Shown here: positions 1 to 8,883 of the stretch, in pieces
How positions within the stretch are numbered: the first letter of the stretch is position 1
Layout: every line of letters begins with the position of its first letter
NCBI GenBank assembly: GCA_934255485.1
Contig: CAKQOG010000011.1
Span: forward strand, 1-64,000
DNA: 64,000 nucleotides
Direction: 5' to 3'
Source: an uncultured Prevotellamassilia sp.
GTDB taxonomy: Bacteria; Bacteroidota; Bacteroidia; Bacteroidales; Bacteroidaceae
Notes under the pieces: generated by a model
What the model was told of the DNA's origin: nothing
Seen by the model: only the letters and a program-made list of their open reading frames with translations
The model's database searches: none
Program-made: the position numbers and the translations under genes

Positions 1-11
1 GAATTGCGAGT

Positions 12-44
12 GCAAAAGTACGGGGTTTTTCTGATATGACCAAA
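12..44 (-). promoter_or_regulatory. Bacteroidetes-type promoter, leftward
   Basis: On the minus strand the order is TTTG, 20 bases, TACTTTTG. This matches the Bacteroidetes sigma factor consensus (TTTG, 19-21 bases, TAnnTTTG). It points out of the window to the left, so it probably drives a minus-strand gene whose start lies just before position 1. Confidence 0.6.
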
Positions 45-511
45 TGTTTTTTGAATAAATTTTTGAGAAATTTTTAGGAGATTTACACAAATGATTGATA
101 ATCAGTAAGAAAGGAGTGATAAAAATTTTTCAATATTTTTGGAGATATTTTAGGGGAAGACGATTTTGGGAGGTTTGGGGGCATGAATTATCATGATTGG
201 GGGATGAATTATTTTAGGAAAATTGGCACTACGTGCGGAAAGAAGAACATTAATGCCTTAGAAGTTCAACAAGATGCAGACAAATTTAGTTATAAAATTG
301 TTTGTATTTTAGACATTTTAACACGATGCTATAAATTATCGACAAAAACAAGCAATTTGTCTACTATGTTTGTTCTATTTTATATTATGCCATATCTTTG
401 CATTACAAAAAAGAAAAAAGGTTATCAACACCTTTTGTGTTATTAAGGAAACAAGAAGAAATTGACATAAGATAAACAATAAGGTAATAGTGTTTTTTAG
501 GTAAATGACGA

Positions 512-550
512 GAGACAACATTCGCCGCGAGGTGCGTGTTGTCTCATTTT
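512..550 (+). terminator. Hairpin, probable terminator
   Basis: GAGACAAC (512-519) pairs with GTTGTCTC (538-545), and ATTTT follows. The T run lies on the plus side, yet no clear plus-strand gene precedes it. It may end a small transcript or serve the convergent minus-strand lipoprotein gene. Confidence 0.4.
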
Positions 551-594
551 ATGTGTCGAATTGTTTTTAATATTGTTTTGGCTTTGTTCAATTA

Positions 595-990
595 TTATTC
601 AGCACTTTTGGTATAAGTAAAGTTATTTACCTTTATACAAGTAACGCCATTTTGGATAGAAACGGTTTCACTGCCATTTTTATTTTTCCAAAGATCTATT
701 TTTTTTACGCGTTTACATAGGACTGATTTACCTTCACTTGGAAATATTTCGGCAAAAGTTGAATCGGGACTATATATAAGAAACAATTGCTGTGGCCCTG
801 CGTCAAAGCGCATTCCGACCTCCCACAAGCGTACACAATCATGCAATGCATAACTCCATGTATAACCTGCAGAACCTATACAGCCGTGTTCATCTCTATC
901 ACTTCCCAATAATTTTCCAAACGAAGAGTGCGCACAAGCGCACAACAATAATGAACTTAAGAGTGTAACTAAAGCAGTTGATATTTTCAT
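595..990 (-). CDS. Small hypothetical lipoprotein
   Basis: A 131-residue protein with a type II signal peptide: a hydrophobic stretch ends in the lipobox L-C-A-C, giving a lipidated Cys19. It is therefore predicted to be a membrane-anchored lipoprotein. The mature part has several cysteines and the segment GCIGSAGYTWSYALHDC, which suggests a small disulphide-bonded domain. I do not recognise a named family and give no function. A good promoter lies just upstream (1023-1054), with an expected leader of about 25 bases, so the start at 990 is well placed. It is likely a single-gene unit. Confidence 0.75.
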   Translation of the reverse strand: MKISTALVTLLSSLLLCACAHSSFGKLLGSDRDEHGCIGSAGYTWSYALHDCVRLWEVGMRFDAGPQQLFLIYSPDSTFAEIFPSEGKSVLCKRVKKIDLWKNKNGSETVSIQNGVTCIKVNNFTYTKSAE

Positions 991-1022
991 AAAAGATAAA
1001 ATTTACATTCCCTATTTATAAA

Positions 1023-1054
1023 CAAAAGTACGTAAAACAAGCTGAATAAACAAA
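1023..1054 (-). promoter_or_regulatory. Promoter of the small lipoprotein gene
   Basis: Minus strand: TTTG, 20 bases, TACTTTTG, a full match to the Bacteroidetes promoter consensus. The gene start at 990 lies about 33 bases downstream of the -7 element. Confidence 0.65.
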
Positions 1055-1256
1055 AGTGCCAACAAATAAATACATTCATTACCCTTTTGCGGAATTAATT
1101 TAGAGCATACATAATTCTGTAGATGGACTTATTGTTGATAAAATTTACATATCACAAAATGGTAAGTACACTAATTTTGCCAATAATTTTGTAAGCAACA
1201 TTACATTTTCTCTAAATTCAACTGTTGCCACCAACAATATTTTAACAAACCATATA

Positions 1257-1302
1257 AAAAAGGTTCAAGCAGTGCAATTCATACATTCTACTTGAACCCT
1301 TT
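1257..1302 (-). terminator. Terminator of nadB
   Basis: AAGGTTCAAG (1260-1269) and CTTGAACCCT (1291-1300) form the stem. Read on the minus strand the stem is followed by a run of six T. It lies about 45 bases beyond the nadB stop codon. Confidence 0.7.
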
Positions 1303-1347
1303 ATTATTTACGCATGAAAATTAGTCAATCCCCATTCACTTTCATTT

Positions 1348-2937
1348 TTAGTTCTGATCGTAAGCATGTTTTGGATAGTCTATGGTGTAATGAAGTCCAC
1401 GGCTCTCCTTACGTTCGAGTGCTTGGCGTGTGATAAGATAGCCAACATTAATCATGTTGCGTAGCTCGCAAATGTCGCGTGTAGCCTTCACATGCTTGTA
1501 AAGTTCCTCTGTTTCTTCGTAAAGAAGGTCCAAACGAGTCCAAGCACGCTTTAGGCGCAAGTCTGAGCGTACAATGCCCACATAAGCCGACATCACTTGT
1601 TCTACTTCTTTCACATCTTGCGCAATGAGCACCTTCTCTTCGTTTGTCATTGTGCCGCTATCGTTCCATTCAGGCACTTTGTTGTTGAAGTCATATTCAT
1701 CAACATGCTCAAGCGAATGCTTTGCAGCAGTTTCGGCATAAACAACAGCCTCGATGAGTGAGTTAGATGCCAAACGGTTTCCGCCATGCAAGCCAGTGCA
1801 AGAGCATTCACCAATAGCATAAAGTCTGTTGATTGATGACAATCCATTGAGGTCTACCTTAATACCTCCACAAAGATAGTGAGCGCAAGGAACAACAGGG
1901 ATATATTGTTTGGTTATATCAATACCAATAGACAAACACTTTTGGTAAATGTTAGGGAAGTGGTGTTTAGTTTCTTCGGGATCTTTGTGTGTAACATCCA
2001 AGCATACATGATCAAGACCATGTATTTTCATTTCCTTATCAATGGCACGCGCCACGATATCACGTGGTGCAAGTGATAGACGCTTGTCATACTTTTGCAT
2101 AAACTCTTCGCCATTAGGCAAACGGAGTATGCCACCATAACCACGCATAGCCTCAGTAATAAGATAAGCAGGGTGCTTTTCGCGAGGATTATAAAGAGCC
2201 GTTGGGTGGAATTGTATAAACTCCATGCCCTCAACTGTAGCTTTAGCTCTATAAGCCATAGCTATACCATCACCTGTAGCAATCTCAGGGTTGGTTGTAG
2301 TAGAATAAACAGCACCACAACCACCAGTGCAGAGCACAGTTACCTTTGAGAGGAATGTATCTATCTTATGCGTATCAGGGTCGAGCACATAAGCACCATA
2401 GCACTCAATATTTGGGGTGCGGCGTGTAACCTCTATACCCAAGTGATGCTGTGTAATAATTTCAACAGCAAAATGATTTTCGAGTACAGTGATGTTAGGA
2501 TGATGTTTAACAGCCTCAATCAGTCCACGTTGGATTTCAAATCCCGTATCATCCGCATGGTGCAAAATACGAAATTCAGAGTGTCCACCTTCACGATGTA
2601 GGTCAAAGGTGCCATCTTCTTTTTTATCGAAGTTTACACCCCATTTCACAAGGCGTTCGATGCCTGCAGGGGCATTTTTCACCACTTGTTCAACGGCCCG
2701 AGGGTCGGATATAAAGTCACCAGCAATCATGGTGTCTTTGATATGCTTCTCGAAGTTATCAACCTTTAGGTTTGTTACTGAAGCCACACCGCCTTGTGCT
2801 TTTGCAGTGTTAGCCTCTTCAATTGAAGTTTTGCAGATAAGAGCCACCTTACCTTTGCCCGAGGTAGCTACTTGGAGGGCGTAACTCATTCCAGCCACGC
2901 CAGAACCAATTACTAAAAAGTCAAATTTGCGTATCAT
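1348..2937 (-). CDS. nadB: L-aspartate oxidase
   Basis: A flavoprotein of 529 residues that oxidises L-aspartate to iminoaspartate, the first step of de novo NAD synthesis; the product is normally taken on by NadA. The N-terminus has the FAD-binding glycine motif GSGVAG (residues 11-16). The family signature HREGGHSEFRILH follows in the first quarter, and the conserved GGNRLASNSLIEAV segment lies near residue 390. Length is normal for bacterial NadB (about 510-540). Succinate dehydrogenase flavoproteins share the fold, but the size and the absence of sdh neighbours favour NadB. nadA and nadC are not in the window. A minus-strand TAATTTCG at 2958-2965 could be the -7 element, without a clear -33 partner. 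Confidence 0.93.
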   Translation of the reverse strand: MIRKFDFLVIGSGVAGMSYALQVATSGKGKVALICKTSIEEANTAKAQGGVASVTNLKVDNFEKHIKDTMIAGDFISDPRAVEQVVKNAPAGIERLVKWGVNFDKKEDGTFDLHREGGHSEFRILHHADDTGFEIQRGLIEAVKHHPNITVLENHFAVEIITQHHLGIEVTRRTPNIECYGAYVLDPDTHKIDTFLSKVTVLCTGGCGAVYSTTTNPEIATGDGIAMAYRAKATVEGMEFIQFHPTALYNPREKHPAYLITEAMRGYGGILRLPNGEEFMQKYDKRLSLAPRDIVARAIDKEMKIHGLDHVCLDVTHKDPEETKHHFPNIYQKCLSIGIDITKQYIPVVPCAHYLCGGIKVDLNGLSSINRLYAIGECSCTGLHGGNRLASNSLIEAVVYAETAAKHSLEHVDEYDFNNKVPEWNDSGTMTNEEKVLIAQDVKEVEQVMSAYVGIVRSDLRLKRAWTRLDLLYEETEELYKHVKATRDICELRNMINVGYLITRQALERKESRGLHYTIDYPKHAYDQN

Positions 2938-3028
2938 CTGTATCGCTTATTTGCTTGCGAAATTACAAAATGTTTTCGATAATAACTATTAAGTCCGCAT
3001 TCATTTTTTTACAGCCCCACCCTTTATA

Positions 3029-4663
3029 TTATTTACGTTCAAGTTCTTGTAAATTCTCCATTTTCTTTTTCTCTAAGAACTCGTATATGCCACAAAGGTG
3101 TTCTTTAACCTTGCCACCACCAAACTCATAAACACGTGTAACAAGTCCGTCAAGGAAGTCGCGGTCGTGGCTTACACAAATCAGTGTACCATCAAAATCA
3201 CGAAGTGCTTGCTTTAACACATCCTTGGTACGAAGGTCGAGGTGGTTAGTAGGTTCGTCAAGGATGAGCAGATTAACGGGTTCGAGCAAGAGTTTGAGCA
3301 ATGCCAATCGTGTGCGTTCGCCACCCGAAAGCACTTTAACCTTTTTGGTACTGGCTTCGCCGCCAAACATAAATGCGCCCAAGAGGTCGCGTATTTTGTT
3401 TCTAATCTCTCCCTTTGCCACATCGTCGATGGTTTGAAACACAGTGAGTTCGCCATCTAATAGCGAAGCTTGGTTTTGAGCAAAATAGCCAATCTGCACG
3501 TTGTGTCCCAACGTGAGTTTACCTTCGTGCTCAAGTTGCCCCATGATGCACTTTACGAGTGTAGACTTACCTTCACCGTTGCGTCCTACAAAAGCCACTT
3601 TGTCGCCACGTTCAATCGTGAATGTAGCATTGCTAAAGATGCGTTTCCCATCGAAACTCTTGCCTACTTCTTTGGCAATTACGGGGTATTGCCCACTACG
3701 CGGAGAGGGCGGAAATCGCAATCGTAGTGCCGAAGTATCTTCCTCGTCCACCTCGATAAGTTCGAGTTTTTCGAGCATTTTTACACGGCTCTGCACTTGG
3801 AAAGTCTTAGAGTAAGTTCCCTTAAATCGTTCTATAAAGTCCTTGGTCTCTTGAATCATCTTTTGCTGTTCTTCATACTGTTTTTTTTGTTGTTCGCGGC
3901 GTTCAGCACGAAGTTGCAAATAGTGAGAATAGTTTACTTTGTAGTCGTAGATGCGCCCCATTGTCACCTCAATGGTGCGTGTGGTGATGTTATCAACAAA
4001 CTTGCGGTCGTGGCTAATCACCACCACAGCCTTGTTGTTATTGATAAGAAAGTCCTCGAGCCACCCAATACTTTCAATGTCAAGATGGTTGGTAGGTTCG
4101 TCGAGCAAGAGCACGTCGGGGTTTTGCAATAGCATTTTAGCCAACTCTATACGCATACGCCATCCGCCCGAAAATTCGCTTGTTTGCCTGTCGAAATCGC
4201 TACGTTCAAAGCCCAATCCAAGCAATGTTTTCTCAACATCCTCTTCAAAGTGAGTCATATCTATGGCATAGAACTTTTCGCTGAGTGTAGCCACCTCTTC
4301 GATAAGTGCCATATACTCGTCGCTCTCGTAGTCTGTGCGTTCAGCAAGTTGCCTGTTTAGTTCGTCGAGATGAGTTTGCATGGCATGCAGATGAGCAAAT
4401 GCTTGGCAAGTTTCTTCAAAAACAGTACGTCCGTCCTCTGTCATCAAATGCTGTGGCAAATAGGCAATTACGGTGTCTTTAGGTGCCGAAACCGCACCAC
4501 GAGTGGGTTTGCGTACCCCTGCCAATATTTTGAGCAAAGTGCTCTTTCCCGCACCATTTTTGCCCATAAGAGCTATGCGGTCTGTGTCGTTGATAACAAA
4601 AGATACATCACTAAAAAGGGTGGTGCCGCCAAACTCAACGGCCAATCCATCTACTGATACCAT
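3029..4663 (-). CDS. ABC-F family ATPase
   Basis: A 544-residue soluble protein with two ABC ATPase domains and no membrane segment, the plan of the ABC-F family, whose members act on ribosomes. The first domain has Walker A GKNGAGKST (34-42), signature SGGWRMRIELAK and Walker B VLLLDEPTNHLD. A charged, helical linker rich in Q, E and K follows. The second domain has GRNGEGKST, LSGGERTR and LLILDEPTNHLD. All catalytic residues are present. It resembles the YkpA/YbiT/Uup branch. Whether it is a housekeeping translation factor or an antibiotic-protection type cannot be read from the sequence. It is the last gene of an apparent ilvA / GT14 / ABC-F leftward group. Confidence 0.88.
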   Translation of the reverse strand: MVSVDGLAVEFGGTTLFSDVSFVINDTDRIALMGKNGAGKSTLLKILAGVRKPTRGAVSAPKDTVIAYLPQHLMTEDGRTVFEETCQAFAHLHAMQTHLDELNRQLAERTDYESDEYMALIEEVATLSEKFYAIDMTHFEEDVEKTLLGLGFERSDFDRQTSEFSGGWRMRIELAKMLLQNPDVLLLDEPTNHLDIESIGWLEDFLINNNKAVVVISHDRKFVDNITTRTIEVTMGRIYDYKVNYSHYLQLRAERREQQKKQYEEQQKMIQETKDFIERFKGTYSKTFQVQSRVKMLEKLELIEVDEEDTSALRLRFPPSPRSGQYPVIAKEVGKSFDGKRIFSNATFTIERGDKVAFVGRNGEGKSTLVKCIMGQLEHEGKLTLGHNVQIGYFAQNQASLLDGELTVFQTIDDVAKGEIRNKIRDLLGAFMFGGEASTKKVKVLSGGERTRLALLKLLLEPVNLLILDEPTNHLDLRTKDVLKQALRDFDGTLICVSHDRDFLDGLVTRVYEFGGGKVKEHLCGIYEFLEKKKMENLQELERK

Positions 4664-4681
4664 GTGGTGATAGTGTATTTT

Positions 4682-4705
4682 TATATAAGTAGGTGTTCAA
4701 AATTA
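4682..4705. repeat. Single arm of the AAGTAGGTG repeat family
   Basis: The sequence ATAAGTAGGTGTTCAAAATT sits between the GT14 and ABC-F genes. The same motif forms the arms of inverted repeats at 14201-14268 and, in divergent form, at 6859-6934 and 60301-60383. No partner arm is visible here. Confidence 0.5.
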
Positions 4706-5599
4706 TTTACGTGCAGCGTCTATTTCATCAGCCAAGGCGTCAGACTCTCCCGACACCACTTTGCGACAAAACATCTTGTTACTCTCGCACAATACTTGCC
4801 AATCTTGCATCGTAAGGTGTTTTACGCCCGTTTGATAAAACAGATAATGCAACGGAGTGAGCCTTACTACCCCCGGAAATGCACCTTGATAGAGCATAGC
4901 TCGCTGCGCAAAAGGCGAGTTATATACAATGGTTTGCAAACACAACTCGCTTGGCACAAACACGGTGCGAAAATAGCGTACGAGTGGTTTGTTGGTTTCG
5001 AGAATGCGCTTTACATACTTGGCACAATCGAGTGTAATGGCCCAATAGTCTGAACCAAAGTACACATCGCGCTTCACGCCATTAATAGGCACTTGCTTGC
5101 TGCGACGCATACCAATGACCGATAGTAAATGGCGCGATGCCACTACAATTTTGTTTTTTATCCATTGATTGCGCATCTTTAAATCGCGGAAGGGATGATA
5201 GTGAGTGATTTTGCGCAATTGGTCTTTATTTTCGGTGTTCGAGAGGTTGTATCCTGCAATAAATTCCCGGTCGATGTTTCGACTAAAGAACTGGTGAATT
5301 TTCTGATTGCTCCATAGTGGATAGTCTTGTCCACTAAGGCATACCAAGTGGGTGTAGGGTTGTTTGCTTTCAATAGCAGCCTTAATCAGTTCGTACTGAT
5401 AAGCCACTTGTTCCCATCCTCCCCAACTTACGTAGTGGCGCTTAACAAACACTACTTTTTTAGGCAGCAAACGCTCAAATAGTCGCACATTCACATTGGC
5501 ATCTACATGTACGTAGAAGTCGGCATCATAGTCGAGAGCCTCAATCAAGCGTGCCAAATGGTCGGGATCGCAATAGGCTGATATAAGATAAGCTAACAT
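4703..5599 (-). CDS. GT14-type beta-1,6-N-acetylglucosaminyltransferase (core-2/I-branching family)
   Basis: A 298-residue protein matching the core-2/I-branching enzyme family (GT14). Visible family features are DADFYVHVDANV near the N-terminus, VSWGGWEQVAYQYELIKAA, the segment LVCLSGQDYPLW and the downstream GSDYWAITLDCAKYV. Such enzymes transfer a sugar, often GlcNAc, onto a glycan acceptor; the bacterial acceptor is unknown and a role in surface glycan assembly is inferred. There is no signal peptide, so it should act on the cytoplasmic side. The start lies 18 bases after the ilvA stop, which suggests co-transcription although the functions look unrelated. Confidence 0.82.
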   Translation of the reverse strand: MLAYLISAYCDPDHLARLIEALDYDADFYVHVDANVNVRLFERLLPKKVVFVKRHYVSWGGWEQVAYQYELIKAAIESKQPYTHLVCLSGQDYPLWSNQKIHQFFSRNIDREFIAGYNLSNTENKDQLRKITHYHPFRDLKMRNQWIKNKIVVASRHLLSVIGMRRSKQVPINGVKRDVYFGSDYWAITLDCAKYVKRILETNKPLVRYFRTVFVPSELCLQTIVYNSPFAQRAMLYQGAFPGVVRLTPLHYLFYQTGVKHLTMQDWQVLCESNKMFCRKVVSGESDALADEIDAARK

Positions 5600-5617
5600 A
5601 GTTGAAGCATTAACTGT

Positions 5618-6814
5618 TTACGCCAAAATAGAATAGTCGGCAGCCTCGATAGCCTTGCGCAATTGGTCGATATGGGCTTGGTCGCGTGTTTCGAGTACCA
5701 TGCGTAGGTTGCAAGAGTTTACGTCGGGACTCTCGCCATTGCGTTCGTGGTGGATAGAGATGATGTTGGCTCCCAACTTGCATATCACTTGGCAAAGTCC
5801 TAACAACGACCCTGGGCGATCAGCCATTTCGATGAGCATTTCGGTGGTGCGTCCGCCCTTCATCAGTCCTCGGTTGATAACGCGGCTCAAAATAGTTACA
5901 TCGATGTTACCACCGCTCACAATACAGCACACATTTTTTCCTTTTATATCTATTTTATTAAACATTGCCGCCGCCACGCTCACTGCGCCTGCACCTTCAG
6001 CAATCAACTTATGCTGTTCGATGAGTGCCAAAATTGCTGCACAAATTTCGTCTTCGGTAACACTCACAATGTCGTCTACATACTGCTGGCAAAGTTCAAA
6101 AGTGTGTTGTCCAGGCTCTTTTACTGCTATACCATCGGCTATAGTTAGCACGCTTGCAAGCGTCTCTATTTGGTTGTGGTCTACGCTATTGAGCATGCTC
6201 GGTGCACCTTGAGCTTGCACACCCACCACGCGCACTGAGGGCTTGAGCGCCTTTACTGCATAGGCCACACCGCTTGCCAAACCACCGCCACCAATAGGCA
6301 CAAATATCACATCAACATCGGGATTTTCGTTGAGAATTTCCATACCCACTGTTCCTTGTCCGGCGATTACATCTTCGTCGTCGAATGGGTGAATAAAGGT
6401 CATGTTTTTCTCTTCGTTGAGTTGCATGGCACGTGCATACGCATCGTCGTATACGCCTGGCACAAGGCATACCTCTGCCCCCATTTCGCGTGTAGCCTCA
6501 ACCTTTGAGATGGGTGCTCCTGATGGCATACATATCAATGCAGGTATGCCATAACGCTTTGCTGCCAAAGCCACACCTTGTGCATGGTTGCCAGCAGAGC
6601 AAGCTATCACGCCATGTGCCTTTTCTTCGTCGCTGAGTTGAGAGATTTTATAACCAGCGCCACGCACCTTAAACGATCCCGTCACTTGTAGGTTCTCAGG
6701 TTTCAAGAATACGTTGGCTTCGGGATTTATCTTTTGTGTTGGTATGAGTTGTGTTTTACGAATAACGCCATTCAGTACGGTCGAGGCCTTGTATATAGAG
6801 TCGAGTGTTAGCAT
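5618..6814 (-). CDS. ilvA: Threonine ammonia-lyase with C-terminal ACT domain
   Basis: A PLP enzyme of 398 residues that deaminates threonine to 2-oxobutanoate, entering isoleucine synthesis. The PLP lysine sits in GSFKVRGA near residue 48, the conserved SAGNHAQGVA follows, and the phosphate-binding glycine loop is PIGGGGLASG. The last 80 residues form an ACT domain (MLIEMADRPGSLLGLCQ), which usually binds a feedback amino acid. This single-ACT length (about 400) is shorter than E. coli IlvA, which has two ACT-like domains, and matches the TdcB-like class common in Bacteroidetes. The biosynthetic assignment is therefore likely but not certain. Confidence 0.9.
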   Translation of the reverse strand: MLTLDSIYKASTVLNGVIRKTQLIPTQKINPEANVFLKPENLQVTGSFKVRGAGYKISQLSDEEKAHGVIACSAGNHAQGVALAAKRYGIPALICMPSGAPISKVEATREMGAEVCLVPGVYDDAYARAMQLNEEKNMTFIHPFDDEDVIAGQGTVGMEILNENPDVDVIFVPIGGGGLASGVAYAVKALKPSVRVVGVQAQGAPSMLNSVDHNQIETLASVLTIADGIAVKEPGQHTFELCQQYVDDIVSVTEDEICAAILALIEQHKLIAEGAGAVSVAAAMFNKIDIKGKNVCCIVSGGNIDVTILSRVINRGLMKGGRTTEMLIEMADRPGSLLGLCQVICKLGANIISIHHERNGESPDVNSCNLRMVLETRDQAHIDQLRKAIEAADYSILA

Positions 6815-6858
6815 ATTATGTAATGGTTTTAATAGTTGTATTATAGTAGTAAATTCCT

Positions 6859-6934
6859 ATAAGTAAGTAGATAGAATTAAATTAGAAAGTCACGGGCTGA
6901 AAGTCCGTACTTTAATTTGCCCACCTACTTATAT
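6859..6934. repeat. Imperfect inverted repeat of the AAGTAAGTAG family
   Basis: The left arm (from ATAAGTAAGTAGATAG) and the right arm (ending CCCACCTACTTATAT) are imperfect complements, with an inner hairpin CGGGCT-GAA-AGTCCG. A further half motif, ATCTACTTAT, follows at 6951-6960. The element sits in the leader between a possible -7 box (minus-strand TAAGTTTG, 6964-6971) and the ilvA start, so it would be transcribed in the ilvA mRNA. Confidence 0.55.
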
Positions 6935-7002
6935 ATAAATGGTTTTAAGCATCTACTTATATGCAAACTTACAAAAAAAGTAAATAACCACGCTCCATGC
7001 GT

Positions 7003-8469
7003 TTATACATTCTTTTTGAGTTTTAGTCTATGATCTATGCATTGTGGCAGTTCTTCCTCATAGTGTGTCACCATAATGAGCGTTTTTGAGGAATCTTGCA
7101 TATAGCGATCTATCAATGCCTGTGCACGCAAGCGATAGTGATTGTCGAGACCATGAAAAGGCTCATCGAGAATAAGCAAATCAGGATTTTTAACAAAAGC
7201 ACGTACCAAGAGCACAAGTCGTTGTTCGCCCGATGAGAGTCGCATATAGTTGCTTTCGGCAAGGTGGGCTGCGCCAAAGGCTTGCATCCACTCTAAGCAC
7301 TGCTCTCGCTCTGTTGCAGTGGGACGTTTATAAAGTCCGATGGTGTCGTGCATACCACTTGCCACTATATCAATGGCAGGCAGTGGCCGCTTGTAGGTAG
7401 AGAATATCTCGGGCGATACATAGCCAATGTGTTTCTTTATTTCCCAAATGCTCTCGCCCTGTCCGCGTTTGTTGCCAAATAGTCGGATGTCGCAAGCATA
7501 GGCTTGTGGGTTATCGGCACATACCAGCGAAAGAAGGGTTGATTTTCCAGCCCCATTTTCTCCCATAAGAGCCCAGTGTTCACCACGTTTCACGTTCCAA
7601 TTAAGGTTGTGCAAAATGGTTCGTTTGCCGTATTGTATGTGGATATTTCTAAAGTCTATCACGTCGATACAGCCATTACTTTCCGTTTTTGCTTGTATGG
7701 GCAAATCTACCGCTTGTACATTGTTAGTGGCAGCTGCCGAAGCATGTGCAGACATAAATTGGCTATACGATACCGGCTCCTCCACCCTCTTGTCTGCTAC
7801 CCACACCACACTATTTACGAACGATGGAATATCCTCTTTACGGCTCACCACAAGCACCAATGTGAGGCTTTCGGATAGCTTTTGCAACACGTGGGTTAGC
7901 ATTGCACGTGCCTCCTTGTCAAGTCCTATATAGGGATTATCTACGATGAGCACTTGCGGATTAGACATGAGCATCTTAGCCAATTGCATACGCCGCAACT
8001 CACCGCTCGATAGTAAGTTGATGGGCTTTTCGATGTGTTCAAAAATACCCAATTCGTTAAGCAGTTCATGGTTGGGCAAGGCATCAACCAATGCAATATC
8101 TGCCGTGCTCCATGCCTTGAAAGCCTGTTGCAACACCTCGCCCACAGTGGGAAATGTTTGTTCGTCGGCTTGGTTCCACCGTTGTTGGTAATAGGCAGGT
8201 TCGTTGCCTCCATACACATCTCTAAAGGTAACAAGTCTGACGTTATTTGCCGCCTTATTGCCCAATGTGCCAAAATCATATTCTATGGCATCGCCCAGCA
8301 AAGGGTGCGCCCCCGTCAATATATCAACAAGGAGCGATTTGCCTCCACCATTTGGACCACAAATAGTTATGCTCTCGCCCTTGGCAAGTTGAAAATTGAG
8401 TGGGCATGCCAAACGATAATCGGGATGACGTGTCACGCCATTGGTTATCCTTATGAGTGTATTTGCCAT
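7003..8469 (-). CDS. Twin ABC ATPase, ModF/PhrA-like
   Basis: A 488-residue cytosolic protein with two ABC ATPase domains and no membrane segment. The first domain has GPNGGGKSLL and the divergent signature SSGELRRMQLAKML. The second has GENGAGKSTLL, LSSGEQRLVLLVRAF and the Walker B LLILDEPFHGLD. Size and layout match ModF (PhrA) of E. coli, a protein of unsettled function often found beside molybdate genes; none are seen here. It does not look like ABC-F because it lacks the DEPTNHLD signature and the long charged linker. The gene is preceded by a long hairpin (8504-8564) lying in its expected leader. Confidence 0.78.
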   Translation of the reverse strand: MANTLIRITNGVTRHPDYRLACPLNFQLAKGESITICGPNGGGKSLLVDILTGAHPLLGDAIEYDFGTLGNKAANNVRLVTFRDVYGGNEPAYYQQRWNQADEQTFPTVGEVLQQAFKAWSTADIALVDALPNHELLNELGIFEHIEKPINLLSSGELRRMQLAKMLMSNPQVLIVDNPYIGLDKEARAMLTHVLQKLSESLTLVLVVSRKEDIPSFVNSVVWVADKRVEEPVSYSQFMSAHASAAATNNVQAVDLPIQAKTESNGCIDVIDFRNIHIQYGKRTILHNLNWNVKRGEHWALMGENGAGKSTLLSLVCADNPQAYACDIRLFGNKRGQGESIWEIKKHIGYVSPEIFSTYKRPLPAIDIVASGMHDTIGLYKRPTATEREQCLEWMQAFGAAHLAESNYMRLSSGEQRLVLLVRAFVKNPDLLILDEPFHGLDNHYRLRAQALIDRYMQDSSKTLIMVTHYEEELPQCIDHRLKLKKNV

Positions 8470-8503
8470 TTTTAGCTATTATAGTTTTCAATCTGTTAGC
8501 AAA

Positions 8504-8564
8504 AATAGTGTAAGGCGAACACCAAACAAAGCTTACCTTGGTTTTGCATTCGCTTTGCACTATT
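8504..8564 (-). promoter_or_regulatory. Long hairpin in the leader of the twin ATPase gene
   Basis: Read on the minus strand, AATAGTGCAAAGCGAA (8564-8549) pairs with TTCGCCTTACACTATT (8519-8504), 14 of 16 positions, and is followed at once by a short T run. The loop contains ACCAAGG and TTTGGT, which can pair again. A -7 element (minus-strand TAATTTTG, 8571-8578) places the transcript start at the base of the hairpin. The arrangement resembles a transcription attenuator or a regulated 5' leader. Confidence 0.5.
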
Positions 8565-8799
8565 TTACGGCAAAATTACGCATTCTTTGTAAAAAAGCCA
8601 CATTACCATGAATAAAGATGTAATAGTTATCTAACAATGCTACTTAGGGAGGCCTACCGATCCATAACCTAATAGTTAGTTATAACCCCTAAAGTGGTAA
8701 CAAATATTTACTTTTAAAACTTTCAAAATAGAATGAAATCTGTACACTTATTATCATCACACGTTATTTTTTCATCCTATTTTTTTGTGTTAGAAAACT

Positions 8800-8883
8800 A
8801 AGGATACGTATCCTTGTGAACTTAGAATACGCTTGTTAGCATGCAAGGATACGTATGCTTATGGCATAAGGATACGTATCCTT
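8800..8883. repeat. Array of ATACGTAT palindromes, four units
   Basis: The perfect 16-base palindrome AAGGATACGTATCCTT occurs at 8800-8815 and 8868-8883. A one-base variant ends in TGCTT at 8845-8860, and a decayed unit (TAGAATACGCTTG) lies near 8823. Spacing is 22-23 bases, with 7-base spacers where intact. The same unit is arrayed at 63711-63818. Confidence 0.85.

Larger units (their letters stand above)
1..594. other. Gene-poor left edge
   Basis: I see no convincing gene in this stretch. An open frame of 87 codons from 183 has an amino-acid composition typical of translated AT-rich intergenic DNA (many K, Y, C, L, I) and no recognisable domain, so I do not call it. The region holds a leftward promoter at 12-44 and a hairpin at 512-545 that resembles a terminator. 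Confidence 0.5.

Noticed and set aside
183..446. Open frame of 87 codons at the left edge
   Set aside because: Composition is that of translated AT-rich spacer, with no domain and no promoter before it.
3225..3815. Several long open frames opposite the ABC-F gene
   Set aside because: They are antisense shadows of a clear coding sequence with intact ATPase motifs.
5655..6212. 185-codon frame opposite ilvA
   Set aside because: Antisense shadow; the ilvA frame has the full set of family motifs.
8800..8883. Possible CRISPR array
   Set aside because: Spacers are only 7 bases and not unique-length spacer sequences; repeats are palindromic and no cas genes are present. The same holds for 63711-63818 and 39519-39628.
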